A stretch of 64,000 bases of DNA from Elymus sibiricus (GCA_039707655.1 CM077665.1:447019531-447083530), one strand, 5' to 3'. Numbered from the stretch's first letter, positions 52,401 to 64,000 are shown. The notes: generated from the sequence alone by a model not told the origin. Translations and numbers: made by a program.

Positions 52401-53355
52401 GATGTGGCTTTGAATGGTGCATATTGAATGCAGAAAAAGTCTTGAGTTAAAATATGTTTAAAAAATAAAATCCTTTTGTAATAGACGAGTTTTCGTCCGA
52501 AACCCTGATACTTCGAAGGAGATTGTCCAGTTTGTACACGAAGTGCATCCAGTTTTTCCCGTAACCCTCTCACCTTTTTAGCACATGCTATGTGGGTGAA
52601 ATTATGATACCATGCCAATTTTCAACCATTTCAGAGTTCATTTGCAGTCCTTTTCAATCTCAGGGTCATCTTAGCTCAAAATAAATCATGAAATGCATGA
52701 AAAATAGCAAATGAAGTCAGAAAAGGGTTGAAAAGTGATGATGTGGCTTTGAATGGTGCATATTGAATGCAGAAAAAGTCTTGAGTTAAAATATGTTTAA
52801 AAAATGAAATCCCTTTTGTAATAGACGAGTTTTCGTCCGAAACCCTAATACTTCGAAGGAGATTGTCCAGTTTGTACACGAAGTGCATCCAGTTTTTCCC
52901 GTAACCCTCTCAACTTTTTAGCACATGCTATGTGGGTGAAATTATGATACCATGCCAATTTTCAACCATTTCAGAGTTCATTTGCAGTGCTTTTCAATCT
53001 TAGGGTCATCTTAGCTCAAAATAAATCATGAAATGCATGAAAAATAGCAAATGAAGTCAGAAAAGGCTTGAAAAGTGATGACGTGGCTTTGAATGGTGCA
53101 TATTGAATGCAGAAAAAGTCTTGAGTTAAAATATGTTTAAAAATATGAAATCCCTTTGTAATAGACATGTTTTCGTCCGAAACCCTAATACTTCGAAGGA
53201 GATTGTCCAGTTTGTACACGAAGTGCATCCAGTTTTTCCCGTAACCCTCTCACCTTTTTAGCACATGCTATGTGGGTGAAATTATGATACCATGCTAATT
53301 TTCAACCATTTCAGAGTTCATTTGCAGTCCTTTTCAATCTCAGGGTCATCTTAGC
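40448..53355. repeat. HOR block with 4,755-bp fourteen-monomer unit
   Basis: The full unit L H N F S W C I M D R Q I M spans 48601-53355. The copy at 43166-48600 has the same order with an extra F-S pair (5,435 = 4,755 + 680). The copy at 40448-43165 has only eight monomers (L H N F S W I M). GAAGTTAGAA at 46941 and 51696 gives the exact 4,755 offset. ATGCTAATTTTC, AATCCCATTTG, GATTCTCC, CCCAAAATAAATC and TTTCATAGTTC recur at matching places. Differences between the two long copies are scattered single bases, such as TTTTCGACC near 48895 and CCGGAACCC near 51480. Confidence 0.88.
44184..45543. repeat. Tandem duplication of the 680-bp F-S dimer
   Basis: F-S at 44184-44863 is followed by F-S at 44864-45543. 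The first S ends with TTTTCAACCATTTCATAG, the tail that belongs to the N monomer, whereas the second ends with the normal TTTACAACC tail. This places the crossover inside a monomer. It is absent from the sister HOR copy at 48601-53355. Confidence 0.85.
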
Positions 53356-56300
53356 TCAAAATAAATCATGAAATGCATGAAAAATAGCAAATGAAGTCAG
53401 AAAAGGGTTGAAAAGTGATGATGTGGCTTTGAATGGTGCATATTGAATGCAGAAAAAGTCTTGAGTTAAAATATGTTTAAAAAAATGAAATCCCTTTGTA
53501 ATAGACGAGTTTTCGTCCGAAACCCTGATACTTCGAAGGAGATTCTCCAGTTTGTACACGAAGTGCATCCAGTTTTTCCCGAACTTTCTCAACTTTTTAG
53601 CACATGTTATGTGGGTTTAATTATGATACCATGCCAATTTTCAACCATTTCAGAGTTCATTTGCAGTGCTTTTCAATCTCAGGGTCATCTTAGCTCAAAA
53701 TAAATCATGAAATGCATGAAAAATAGCAAATGAAGTCAGAAAAGGGTTGAAAAGTGATGATGTGGCTATGAATGGTGCATATTGAATGCAGAAAAAGTCT
53801 TGAGTTAAAATATGTTTAAAAAAATGAAATCCCTTTGTAATAGACGAGTTTTCGTCCGAAACCCTGATACTTCGAAGGTGATTGTCCAGTTTGTACACGA
53901 AGTGCATCCAGTTTTTCCCGAACTTTCTCAACTTTTTAGCACATGCTATGTGGGTTTAATTATGATACCATGCCAATTTTCAACCATTTCAGAGTTCATT
54001 TGCAGTGCTTTTCAATCTCAGGGTCATCTTAGCTCAAAATAAATCATGAAATGCATGAAAAATAGCAAATGAAGTCAGAAAAGGGTTGAAAAGTGTTGAT
54101 GTGGCTTTGAATGGTGCATATTGAATGCAGAAAAAGTCTTGATTTAAAATATGTTTAAAAAATGAAATCCCATTTGTAATAGACGAGTTTTCGTCCGAAA
54201 CCCTGATACTTCGAAGGAGATTGTCCAGTTTGTACACGAAGTGCATCCAGTTTTTCCCATAACCCTCTCAACTTTTTAGCACATGCTATGTGGGTGAAAT
54301 TATGATACCATGCCAATTTTCAACCATTTCATAGTTCATTTGCAGTGCTTTTCAATTTCAGGGTCATCTTAGCTCAAAATAAATCATGAAATGCATGAAA
54401 AATAGCAAATGAAGTCAGAAAAGGGTTGAAAAGTGATGATGTGGCTTTGAATGGTGCATATTGAATGCAGAAAAAGTCTTGAGTTAAAATATGTTTAAAA
54501 AAATGAAATCCCTTTGTAATAGACGAGTTTTCGTCCGAAACCCTGATACTTCGAAGGAGATTCTCCAGTTTGTACACGAAGTGCATCCAGTTTTTCCCGA
54601 ACTTTCTCAACTTTTTAGCACATGTTATGTGGGTTTAATTATGATACCATGCCAATTTTCAACCATTTCAGAGTTCATTTGCAGTGCTTTTCAATCTCAG
54701 GGTCATCTTAGCTCAAAATAAATCATGAAATGCATGAAAAATAGCAAATGAAGTCAGAAAAGGGTTGAAAAGTGATGATGTGGCTTTGAATGGTGCATAT
54801 TGAATGCAGAAAAAGTCTTGAGTTAAAATATGTTTAAAAAATGAAATCCCTTTTGTAATAGACGAGTTTTCGTCCGAAACCCTAATACTTCGAAGGAGAT
54901 TGTCCAGTTTGTACACGAAGTGCATCCAGTTTTTCCCGTAACCCTCTCAACTTTTTAGCACATGCTATGTGGGTGAAATTATGATACCATGCCAATTTTC
55001 AACCATTTCAGAGTTCATTTGCAGTGCTTTTCAATCTTAGGGTCATCTTAGCTCAAAATAAATCATGAAATGCATGAAAAATAGCAAAAGAAGTCAGAAA
55101 AGGCTTGAAAAGTGATGACGTGGCTTTGAATGGTGCATATTGAATGCAGAAAAAGTCTTGAGTTAAAATATGTTTAAAAATATGAAATCCCTTTGTAATA
55201 GACATGTTTTCGTCCGAAACCCTAATACTTCGAAGGAGATTGTCCAGTTTGTACACGAAGTGCATCCAGTTTTTCCCGTAACCCTCTCACCTTTTTAGCA
55301 CATGCTATGTGGGTGAAATTATGATACCATGCTAATTTTCAACCATTTCAGAGTTCATTTGCAGTCCTTTTCAATCTCAGGGTCATCTTAGCTCAAAATA
55401 AATCATGAAATGCATGAAAAATAGCAAATGAAGTCAGAAAAGGGTTGAAAAGTGATGATGTGGCTTTGAATGGTGCATATTGAATGCAGAAAAAGTCTTG
55501 AGTTAAAATATGTTTAAAAAAATGAAATCCCTTTGTAATAGACGAGTTTTCGTCCGAAACCCTGATACTTCGAGGAGATTCTCCAGTTTGTACACGAAGT
55601 GCATCCAGTTTTTCCCGAACTTTCTCAACTTTTTAGCACATGCTATGTGGGTTTAATTATGATACCATGCCAATTTTCAACCATTTCAGAGTTCATTTGC
55701 AGTGCTTTTCAATCTCAGGGTCATCTTAGCTCAAAATAAATCATGAAATGCATGAAAAATAGCAAATGAAGTCAGAAAAGGGTTGAAAAGTGTTGATGTG
55801 GCTTTGAATGGTGCATATTGAATGCAGAAAAAGTCTTGAGTTAAAATATGTTTAAAAAATGAAATCCCATTTGTAATAGACGAGTTTTCGTCCGAAACCC
55901 TGATACTTCGAAGGAGATTGTCCAGTTTGTACACGAAGTGCATCCAGTTTTTCCCATAACCCTCTCAACTTTTTAGCACATGCTATGTGGGTGAAATTAT
56001 GATACCATGCCAATTTACAACCATTTCAGAGTTCATTTGCAGTGATTTTCAATCTCAGGGTCATCTTAGCCCAAAATAAATCATGAAATGCATGAAAAAT
56101 AGCAAATGAAGTCAGAAAATGGTTGAAAAGTGATGATGTGGCTTTGAATGGTGCATATTGAATGCAGAAAAAGTCTTGATTTAAAATATGTTTAAAAATA
56201 TGAAATCCCCTTGTAATAGACATGTTTTCGTCCGAAACCCTAATACTTCGAAGGAGATTGTCCAGTTTCTACACGAAGTACATCCTGTTTTTCCCGTAAC

Positions 56301-59300
56301 TTTCTCAACTTCTTAGGACATGCTATGTGGATGAAATTATGATAACATGCCAATTTTCAACCATTCCAAAGTTCATTTGCAGTCCTTTTCAATCTCAGTG
56401 TTATCTTAGCTCAAAATAAATCATGAAATGCATGAAAAATAGCAAATGAAGTCAGAAAAGGGTTGAAAAGTGATGATGTGGCTTTGAATGGTGCATATTG
56501 AATGCAGAAAAAGTCTTGAGTTAAAATATGTTTAAAAATATGAAATCCCTTTGTAATAGACATGTTTTCGTCCGAAACCCTGATACTTCGAAGGAGATTG
56601 TCCAGTTTCTACACGAAGTACATCCAGTTTTTCCCGTAACCCTCTCAACTTCTTAGGACATGCTATGTGGGTGAAATTATGATACCATGCCAATTTTCAA
56701 CCATTTCAGAGTTCATTTGCAGTGCTTTTCAATCTCAGGGTCATCTTAGCTCAAAATAAATCATGAAATGCATGAAAAATAGCAAATGAAGTCAGAAAAG
56801 GGTTGAAAAGTGATGATGTGGCTTTGAATGGTGCATATTGAATGCAGAAAAAGTCTTGAGTTAAAATATGTTTAAAAAATGAAATCCCTTTTGTAATAGA
56901 CGAGTTTTCGTCCGAAACCCTAATACTTCGAAGGAGATTGTCCAGTTTGTACACGAAGTGCATCCAGTTTTTCCCGTAACCCTCTCAACTTTTTAGCACA
57001 TGCTATGTGGGTGAAATTATGATACCATGCCAATTTTCAACCATTTCAGAGTTCATTTGCAGTGCTTTTCAATCTTAGGGTCATCTTAGCTCAAAATAAA
57101 TCATGAAATGCATGAAAAATAGCAAATGAAGTCAGAAAAGGCTTGAAAAGTGATGACGTGGCTTTGAATGGTGCATATTGAATGCAGAAAAAGTCTTGAG
57201 TTAAAATATGTTTAAAAATATGAAATCCCTTTGTAATAGACATGTTTTCGTCCGAAACCCTAATACTTCGAAGGAGATTGTCCAGTTTGTACACGAAGTG
57301 CATCCAGTTTTTCCCGTAACCCTCTCACCTTTTTAGCACATGCTATGTGGGTGAAATTATGATACCATGCCAATTTTCAACCATTTCAGAGTTCATTTGC
57401 AGTCCTTTTCAATCTCAGGGTCATCTTAGCTCAAAATAAATCATGAAATGCATGAAAAATAGCAAATGAAGTCAGAAAAGGGTTGAAAAGTGATGATGTG
57501 GCTTTGAATGGTGCATATTGAATGCAGAAAAAGTCTTGAGTTAAAATATGTTTAAAATATGAAATCCCTTTTGTAATAAACGAGTTTTCGTCCGAAACCC
57601 TGATACTTCGAAGGAGATTGTCCAGTTTGTACACGAAGTGCATCCAGTTTTTCCCGTAACCCTCTCAACTTTTAAGCACATGCTATGTGGGTGAAATTAT
57701 GATACCATGCCAATTTTCAACCATTTCAGAGTTCATTTGCAGTGCTTTTCAATCTCAGGGTCATCTTAGCTCAAAATAAATCATGAAATGCATGAAAAAT
57801 AGCAAATGAAGTCAGAAAAGGCTTGAAAAGTGATGACGTGGCTTTGAATGGTGCATATTGAATGCAGAAAAAGTCTTGAGTTAAAATATGTTTAAAAATA
57901 TGAAATCCCTTTGTAATAGACATGTTTTCGTCCGAAACCCTAATACTTCGAAGGTGATTGTCCAGTTTGTACACGAAGTGCATCCAGTTTTTCCCGAACT
58001 TTCTCAACTTTTTAGCACATGCTATGTGGGTTTAATTATGATACCATGCCAATTTTCAACCATTTCAGAGTTCATTTGCAGTGCTTTTCAATCTCAGGGT
58101 CATCTTAGCTCAAAATAAATCATGAAATGCATGAAAAATAGCAAATGAAGTCAGAAAAGGGTTGAAAAGTGTTGATGTGGCTTTGAATGGTGCATATTGA
58201 ATGCAGAAAAAGTCTTGAGTTAAAATATGTTTAAAAAATGAAATCCCATTTGTAATAGACGAGTTTTCGTCCGAAACCCTGATACTTCGAAGGAGATTGT
58301 CCAGTTTGTACACGAAGTGCATCCAGTTTTTCCCATAACCCTCTCAACTTTTTAGCACATGCTATGTGGGTGAAATTATGATACCATGCCAATTTTCAAC
58401 CATTTCATAGTTCATTTGCAGTGCTTTTCAATCTCAGGGTCATCTTAGCTCAAAATAAATCATGAAATGCATGAAAAATAGCAAATGAAGTCAGAAAAGG
58501 GTTGAAAAGTGATGATGTGGCTTTGAATGGTGCATATTGAATGCAGAAAAAGTCTTGAGTTAAAATATGATTAAAAAATGAAATCCCTTTTGTAATAGAC
58601 GAGTTTTCGTCCGAAACCCTAATACTTCGAAGGAGATTGTCCAGTTTGTACACGAAGTGCATCCAGTTTTTCCCGTAACCCTCTCAACTTTTTAGCACAT
58701 GCTATGTGGGTGAAATTATGATACTATGCCAATTTTCAACCATTTCAGAGTTCATTTGCAGTGCTTTTCAATCTCAGGGTCATCTTAGCTCAAAATAAAT
58801 CATGAAATGCATGAAAAATAGCAAATGAAGTCAGAAAAGGCTTGAAAAGTGATGACGTGGCTTTGAATGGTGCATATTGAATGCAGAAAAAGTCTTGAGT
58901 TAAAATATGTTTAAAAAAATGAAATCCTTTTGTAATAGACGAGTTTTCGTCCGAAACCCTGATACTTCGAAGGAGATTGTCCAGTTTGTACACGAAGTGC
59001 ATCCAGTTTTTCCCATAACCCTCTCAACTTTTTAGCACATGCTATGTGGGTGAAATTATGATACCATGCCAATTTACAACCATTTCAGAGTTCATTTGCA
59101 GTGCTTTTCAATCTCAGGGTCATCTTAGCCCAAAATAAATCATGAAATGCATGAAAAATAGCAAATGAAGTCAGAAAATGGTTGAAAAGTGATGATGTGG
59201 CTTTGAATGGTGCATATTGAATGCAGAAAAAGTCTTGATTTAAAATATGTTTAAAAATATGAAATCCCCTTGTAATAGACATGTTTTCGTCCGAAACCCT

Positions 59301-59809
59301 AATACTTCGAAGGAGATTGTCCAGTTTGTACACGAAGTGCATCCAGTTTTTCCCGTAACCCTCTCAATTTTTTAGCACATGCTATGTGGGTGAAATTATG
59401 ATACCATGCCAATTTTCAACCATTCCAAAGTTCATTTGCAGTCCTTTTCAATCTTAGGGTCATCTTAGCTCAAAATAAATCATGAAATGCATGAAAAATA
59501 GCAAATGAAGTCAGAAAAGGGTTGAAAAGTGATGATGTGGCTTTGAATGGTGCATATTGAATGCAGAAAAAGTCTTGAGTTAAAATATGTTTAAAAAATG
59601 AAATCCCTTTTGTAATAGACGAGTTTTCGTCCGAAACCCTGATACTTCGAAGGAGATTGTCCAGTTTGTACACGAAGTGCATCCAGTTTTTCCCGTAACT
59701 TTCTCAACTTTTTAGCACATGCTATGTGGGTGAAATTATGATACCATGCCAATTATCAACCATTTCAGAGTTCATTTGCAGTGCTTTTCAATTTCAAGGT
59801 CATCTTAGC
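53356..59809. repeat. Scrambled satellite zone with mosaic monomers
   Basis: From 53356 the 14-mer order breaks: L H N, L I M, L-like N, W C I M, then S-like (57431), M/H mosaic (57771), N (58110), I-like (58450), M/F/S mosaic (58790), W mosaic (59130) and I (59470). Several monomers join the head of one type to the tail of another. A one-base deletion, CTTCGAGGAG near 55571, makes the L-like monomer 338 bp. This is the most irregular stretch of the array. Confidence 0.75.
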
Positions 59810-62800
59810 TCAAAATAAATCCTGAAATGCATGAAAAATAGCAAATGAAGACAGAAAAGGGTTGAAAAGTGATGATGTGGCTTTGAATGGTGCATATTGA
59901 ATGCAGAAAAAGTCTTGAGTTAAAATATGTTTAAAAAATAAAATCCTTTTGTAATAGACGAGTTTTCGTCCGAAACACTGATACTTCGAAGGAGATTGTC
60001 CAGTTTGTACACGAAGTGCATCCAGTTTTTCCCGTAACCCTCTCACCTTTTTAGCACATGCTATGTGGGTGAAATTATGATACCATGCCAATTTTCAACC
60101 ATTTCAGAGTTCATTTGCAGTCCTTTTCAATCTCAGGGTCATCTTAGCTCAAAATAAATCATGAAATGCATGAAAAATAGCAAATGAAGTCAGAAAAGGG
60201 TTGAAAAGTGATGGTGTGGCTTTGAATGGTGCATATTGAATGCAGAAAAAGTCTTGAGTTAAAATATGTTTAAAAAAATGAAATCCCTTTGTAATAGACG
60301 AGTTTTCGTCCGAAACCCTGATACTTCGAAGGAGATTGTCCAGTTTGTACACGAAGTGCATCCAGTTTTTCCCGAACTTTCTCAACTTTTTAGCACATGC
60401 TATGTGGGTTTAATTATGATACCATGCCTATTTTCAACCATTTCAGAGTTCATTTGCAGTGCTTTTCAATCTCAGGGTCATCTTAGCTCAAAATAAATCA
60501 TGAAATGCATGAAAAATAGCAAATGAAGTAAGAAAAGGGTTGAAAAGTGATGATGTGGCTTTGAATGGTGCATATTGAATGCAGAAAAAGTCTTGAGTTA
60601 AAATATGTTTAAAAAAATGAAATCCCTTTGTAATAGACGAGTTTTCGTCCGAAACCCTGATACTTCGAAGGTGATTGTCCAGTTTGTACACGAAGTGCAT
60701 CCAGTTTTTCCCGAACTTTCTCAACTTTTTAGCACATGCTATGTGGGTTTAATTATGATACCATGCCAATTTTCAACCATTTCAGAGTTCATTTGCAGTG
60801 CTTTTCAATCTCAGGGTCATCTTAGCTCAAAATAAATCATGAAATGCATGAAAAATAGCAAATGAAGTCAGAAAAGGGTTGAAAAGTGTTGATGTGGCTT
60901 TGAATGGTGCATATTGAATGCAGAAAAAGTCTTGAGTTAAAATATGTTTAAAAAATGAAATCCCTTTTGTAATAGACGAGTTTTCGTCCGAAACCCTGAT
61001 ACTTCGAAGGAGATTGTCCAGTTTGTACACGAAGTGCATCCAGTTTTTCCCATAACCCTCTCAACTTTTTAGCACATGCTATGTGGGTTTAATTATGATA
61101 CCATGCCAATTTTCAACCTTTTCAGAGTTCATTTGCAGTGCTTTTCAATCTCAGGGTCATCTTAGCTCAAAATAAATCATGAAATGCATGAAAAATAGCA
61201 AATGAAGTCAGAAAAGGGTTGAAAAGTGTTGATGTGGCTTTGAATGGTGCATATTGAATGCAGAAAAAGTCTTGAGTTAAAATATGTTTAAAAAATGAAA
61301 TCCCTTTTGTAATAGACGAGTTTTCGTCCGAAACCCTGATACTTCGAAGGAGATTGTCCAGTTTGTACACGAAGTGCATCCAGTTTTTCCCATAACCCTC
61401 TCAACTTTTTAGCACATGCTATGTGGGTGAAATTATGACACCATGCCAATTTTCAACCATTTCAGAGTTCATTTGCAGTGCTTTTCAATCTCAGGGTCAT
61501 CTTAGCTCAAAATAAATCATGAAATGCATGAAAAATAGCAAATGAAGTCAGAAAATGGTTGAAAAGTGATGATGTGGCTTTGAATGGTGCATATTGAATG
61601 CAGAAAAAGTCTTGAGTTAAAATATGTTTAAAAATATGAAATCCCTTTGTAATAGACATGTTTTTGTCCGAAACCCTGATACTTCGAAGGAGATTGTCTA
61701 GTTTCTACACGAAGTACATCTAGTTTTTCCCGAACTTTCTCAACTTCTTAGGACATGCTATGTGGATGAAATTATGATAACATGCCAATTTTCAACCATT
61801 CCAAAGTTCATTTGCAGTGCTTTTCAATCTCAGGGTTATCTTAGCTCAAAATAAATCATGAAATGCATGAAAAATAGCAAATGAAGTCAGAAAATGGTTG
61901 AAAAGTGATGATGTGGCTTTGAATGGTGCATATTGAATGCAGAAAAAGTCTTGAGTTAAAATATGTTTAAAAATATGAAATCCCTTTGTAATAGACATGT
62001 TTTTGTCCGAAACCCTAATACTTCGAAGGAGATTGTCCAGTTCCTACACGAAGTACATCCAGTTTTTCCCGTAACTTTCTCAACTTCTTAGGACATGCTA
62101 TGTGGATGAAATTATGATAACATGCCAATTTTCAACCATTCCAAAGTTCATTTGCAGTGCTTTTCAATCTCAGGGTTATCTTAGCTCAAAATAAATCATG
62201 AAATGCATGAAAAATAGCAAATGAAGTCAGAAAAGGGTTGAAAAGTGATGATGTGGCTTTGAATGGTGCATATTGAATGCAGAAAAAGTCTTGAGTTAAA
62301 ATATGTTTAAAAATATGAAATCCCTTTGTAATAGACATGTTTTCGTCCGAAACTCTGATACTTCGAAGGAGATTGTCCAGTTTCTACACGAAGTACATCC
62401 AGTTTTTCCCGTAACCCTCTCAACATCTTAGGACATGCTATGTGGGTGAAATTATGATACCATGCCAATTTTCAACCATTTCAGAGTTCATTTGCAGTGC
62501 TTTTCAATCTCAGGGTCATCTTAGCTCAAAATAAATCATGAAATGCATGAAAAATAGCAAATGAAGTCAGAAAAGGGTTGAAAAGTGATGACGTGGCTTT
62601 GAATGGTGCATATTGAATGCAGAAAAAGTCTTGAGTTAAAATATGTTTAAAAATATGAAATCCCTTTGTAATAGACATGTTTTCGTCCGAAACCCTAATA
62701 CTTCGAAGGAGATTGTCCAGTTTCTACACGAAGTACATCCAGTTTTTCCCGTAACCCTCTCAACTTCTTAGCACATGCTATGTGGGTGAAATTATGATAA

Positions 62801-62855
62801 CATGCCAATTTTCAACCATTCCAGAGTTCATTTGCAGTGCTTTTCAATCTCAGGG
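59810..62855. repeat. Satellite block paralogous to 2383-6108
   Basis: Order Q K H T T W W C-variant M-like (starts 59810, 60149, 60488, 60827, 61167, 61507, 61847, 62187, 62527), then the CACTA element. The left-hand counterpart at 2383-6108 is Q K H T T W C T W C-variant M-like, which is two monomers (680 bp) longer. Shared rare variants include ATGTTTTTGTCCG (4229, 5249 and 61657, 61997), CGAAACTCTG (5604, 62347) and CTTCTTAGCAC before the element. This indicates common descent of the segment together with the element. Confidence 0.85.
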
Positions 62856-62949
62856 CACTACTAGGAAAAGGCCTGCTAGTGGCGCACCTGTTTTGGCTAC
62901 TAATGGCGCACTACAGGTGCGCCACTAGCATCACGCCATTAGAATTTTT

Positions 62950-62982
62950 TACTAATGGCGCACCACGGGTGCGCCATTAGTA
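62950..62982. repeat. CACTA subterminal hairpin present only in copy 2
   Basis: Perfect 15-bp inverted repeat TACTAATGGCGCACC (62950-62964) and complement (62968-62982) with only a 3-nt ACG loop. In copy 1 the left arm is missing and the right arm is altered (GGGTGCACCATTAGTA, 6211-6226). Confidence 0.85.
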
Positions 62983-63289
62983 TCTGGTATACTAATGGCG
63001 CACCACGCAGTGCGCCATTAGTATATCCCACGGTGCGCCATTAGTATGCCTCCCAGGGGGCCATATTTACCCATTTTTTTTTTGAATTTGGAAGGCGGGA
63101 AAATAGTAATGGCGCATATTCTAACCTCCACGGTGCGCCATTACTATTTTGAATTTTGAATCTGGATCTGGATCGTGATTTTTTTGCTCGTATTTTTTGC
63201 TCTTTTTTTGCCTAGTTTTTGCTCGATATTTTTTCAAATTTCGTTCTCATTTTTGGATCTTGTACGTTCTTTTTGCCGAGCTCCACATG

Positions 63290-63695
63290 TGGCCGGAGAG
63301 GAGCTCGCCGGAGAGGAGTTCACCGGAGAGGAGTTCGCCGGAGAGCATTTCGCCAGAGAGGAGGAAGGAGAGACCGTGTGGAGGAGAGGAGGGAGGAGGG
63401 AGGAGGAGCTCACCGGAGAGGAGGAGAAACCGTGAGGGGAGGAGAGGAGAGGAGAGGAGGGAGGAGGAGAAGGTCACCGGAGAGGAGCTCACCTACATCG
63501 CCGGAGAGGAATGGTAGGTCGCCGGAGAGGAGGAGGAGGTCGCCGGAGAGGAGTGGGAGGAGGTCACCGAAGAGGAGGAGGTCGCCGGAGAGGAGGCAGC
63601 CGGAGAGGAGGAGGGGAGTATGGTGGAGGAGATGGAGTGGGGGAGAGGAGGAGGTGGAGTGGAGGAGAAAAATGAAGAAGAGAGGAGGAGAGAGG
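63290..63695. repeat. GA-rich CCGGAGAGGAG minisatellite, copy 2
   Basis: Counterpart of the tract at 6533-6952, with one 15-bp unit fewer near its start and one G-to-A change (TTTCGCCAGAG). The long open frames on both strands again come from low-complexity composition. Confidence 0.85.
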
Positions 63696-63719
63696 CCGGC
63701 CAGCCCTATATATACGGCA

Positions 63720-63919
63720 TAGTAATGGCGCACCGTGGGCTGGTGCGCCATTACTAACTTTTTTTTATTTTTTTGATTTGTTTTGAATTTGGAAGGCGTG
63801 AAGATAGTAATGGCGCACCGTGGGCTGGTGCGCCATTACTAACTTTTTTTTTATTTTTTTTACTTATTTTGAATTTGGAAGGCGGGAATATAGTAATGGC
63901 GCACCTAGCAAACCGTGCG
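63720..63919. repeat. Hairpin units in CACTA copy 2
   Basis: Counterpart of the ~86-bp hairpin series of copy 1. The first hairpin is perfect here (TAGTAATGGCGCACC, arms 63720-63734/63742-63756), whereas copy 1 has one mismatch. The other two follow at the same spacing. Confidence 0.8.
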
Positions 63920-64000
63920 CCATTACTAAGTTTGATATTTTTTTGAATTTTTTTGCCTCCAGATCTTGAAAGCCCCGTAACTTTTTTTCTGTTAGGTTTT

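Larger units (their letters stand above)
7821..62855. repeat. Tandem satellite array, main segment (about 162 monomers)
   Basis: Continuous head-to-tail array with monomer starts from 7858 to 62527 at 338-340 bp spacing, apart from one 331-bp monomer. The array resumes at 7821 directly after an A-run, at the CATTTGCAG position of the monomer. It runs without interruption to the second CACTA element. Type-specific variants recur in fixed orders and divide it into HOR blocks, listed separately. Every monomer has the same orientation, and no other sequence is inserted anywhere in these 55 kb. Minus-strand frames of 65-93 codons and plus-strand frames of 69-76 codons occur in most monomers, but they follow monomer identity and are not genes. 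Confidence 0.97.
62856..64000 (+). mobile_element. CACTA (En/Spm-like) transposon fragment, copy 2, truncated by window end
   Basis: It begins with the same CACTACTAGGAAAAGGCC terminus directly after TCTCAGGG, the same monomer position as copy 1. It follows copy 1 to the window end (counterpart of 6109-7256). I see about six scattered substitutions, a few homopolymer length changes, one 15-bp unit fewer in the GA-rich minisatellite, and one rearranged hairpin region near 62937-62982. Whether its 3' end is intact cannot be seen here. No transposase frame is present. Confidence 0.85.

Noticed and set aside
7858..62855. CRISPR-like regular repeat spacing
   Set aside because: The repeated unit is the whole ~340 bp with no unique spacers and no cas genes. 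It is a eukaryotic satellite.

Overview
This window is almost pure repetitive DNA from a plant nuclear genome, and I find no credible protein-coding gene, tRNA or rRNA in it. About 61 kb is a head-to-tail tandem satellite of roughly 340 bp, with about 180 monomers all in the same orientation. It is interrupted once, and ended at the right edge, by two copies of one CACTA-type (En/Spm, DTC superfamily) DNA transposon fragment. The CACTACTAGG terminus, the many TAATGGCGCACC / GGTGCGCCATTA subterminal inverted repeats and the AT-rich satellite point to a grass. Triticeae or a close Pooideae relative (wheat, Aegilops, rye, barley, oat) is my best inference, from the style of the CACTA element. I cannot name the satellite family from sequence alone.

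Layout: 1-6108 satellite (about 18 monomers); 6109-7820 CACTA fragment 1, with a 5' terminus but no recognisable 3' terminus; 7821-62855 satellite (about 162 monomers); 62856-64000 CACTA fragment 2, cut by the window end. The two CACTA copies sit at exactly the same monomer position, with the same immediate flank and shared private variants in the monomers to their left. They are therefore best read as one insertion later copied by a large duplication (offset 56,747 bp), not as two insertions.

The satellite is a patchwork of higher-order repeats (HORs) built from recurring monomer types. I use these labels. F: AAAAATAAAATCC and CTCACC. S: TTAAAATATGAAATCCC, usually with a TTTACAACC tail. W: AAAATGGTTG, usually with TTGATTTAAA, and TTTCTACACG. 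C: AATATG, ACATG, TTTCTACACG and CTTCTTAGG. I: AAAAAATGAAATCCCTTTTG. M: AAAAGGCTTG, GATGACG and ACATG. D: GGGTTAAAAG or GGGTTAAAG with TTTTAATGG. Q: one A shorter than F, often with GCAGTCC. K: 339 bp, CCCGAACTTTC and GGGTTTAATT. L: K with GATTCTCC and CATGTTATG. H: K with GGTGATTG. T: GTGTTGATG. N: T with AATCCCATTTG. R: I with GTCCGAAAAGG. Distinct HOR periods follow one another: 2,380 bp (7-mer), about 3,057 (9-mer), 3,396 (10-mer), 2,374 (7-mer), 1,697 (5-mer) and 4,755 (14-mer, with one 5,435-bp variant carrying an extra 680-bp dimer).

No gene system was found. The most interesting signals are structural: a long imperfect inverted repeat across every monomer junction, the serial HOR expansions, the duplicated transposon landmark, and hairpin-associated rearrangement inside the transposon.
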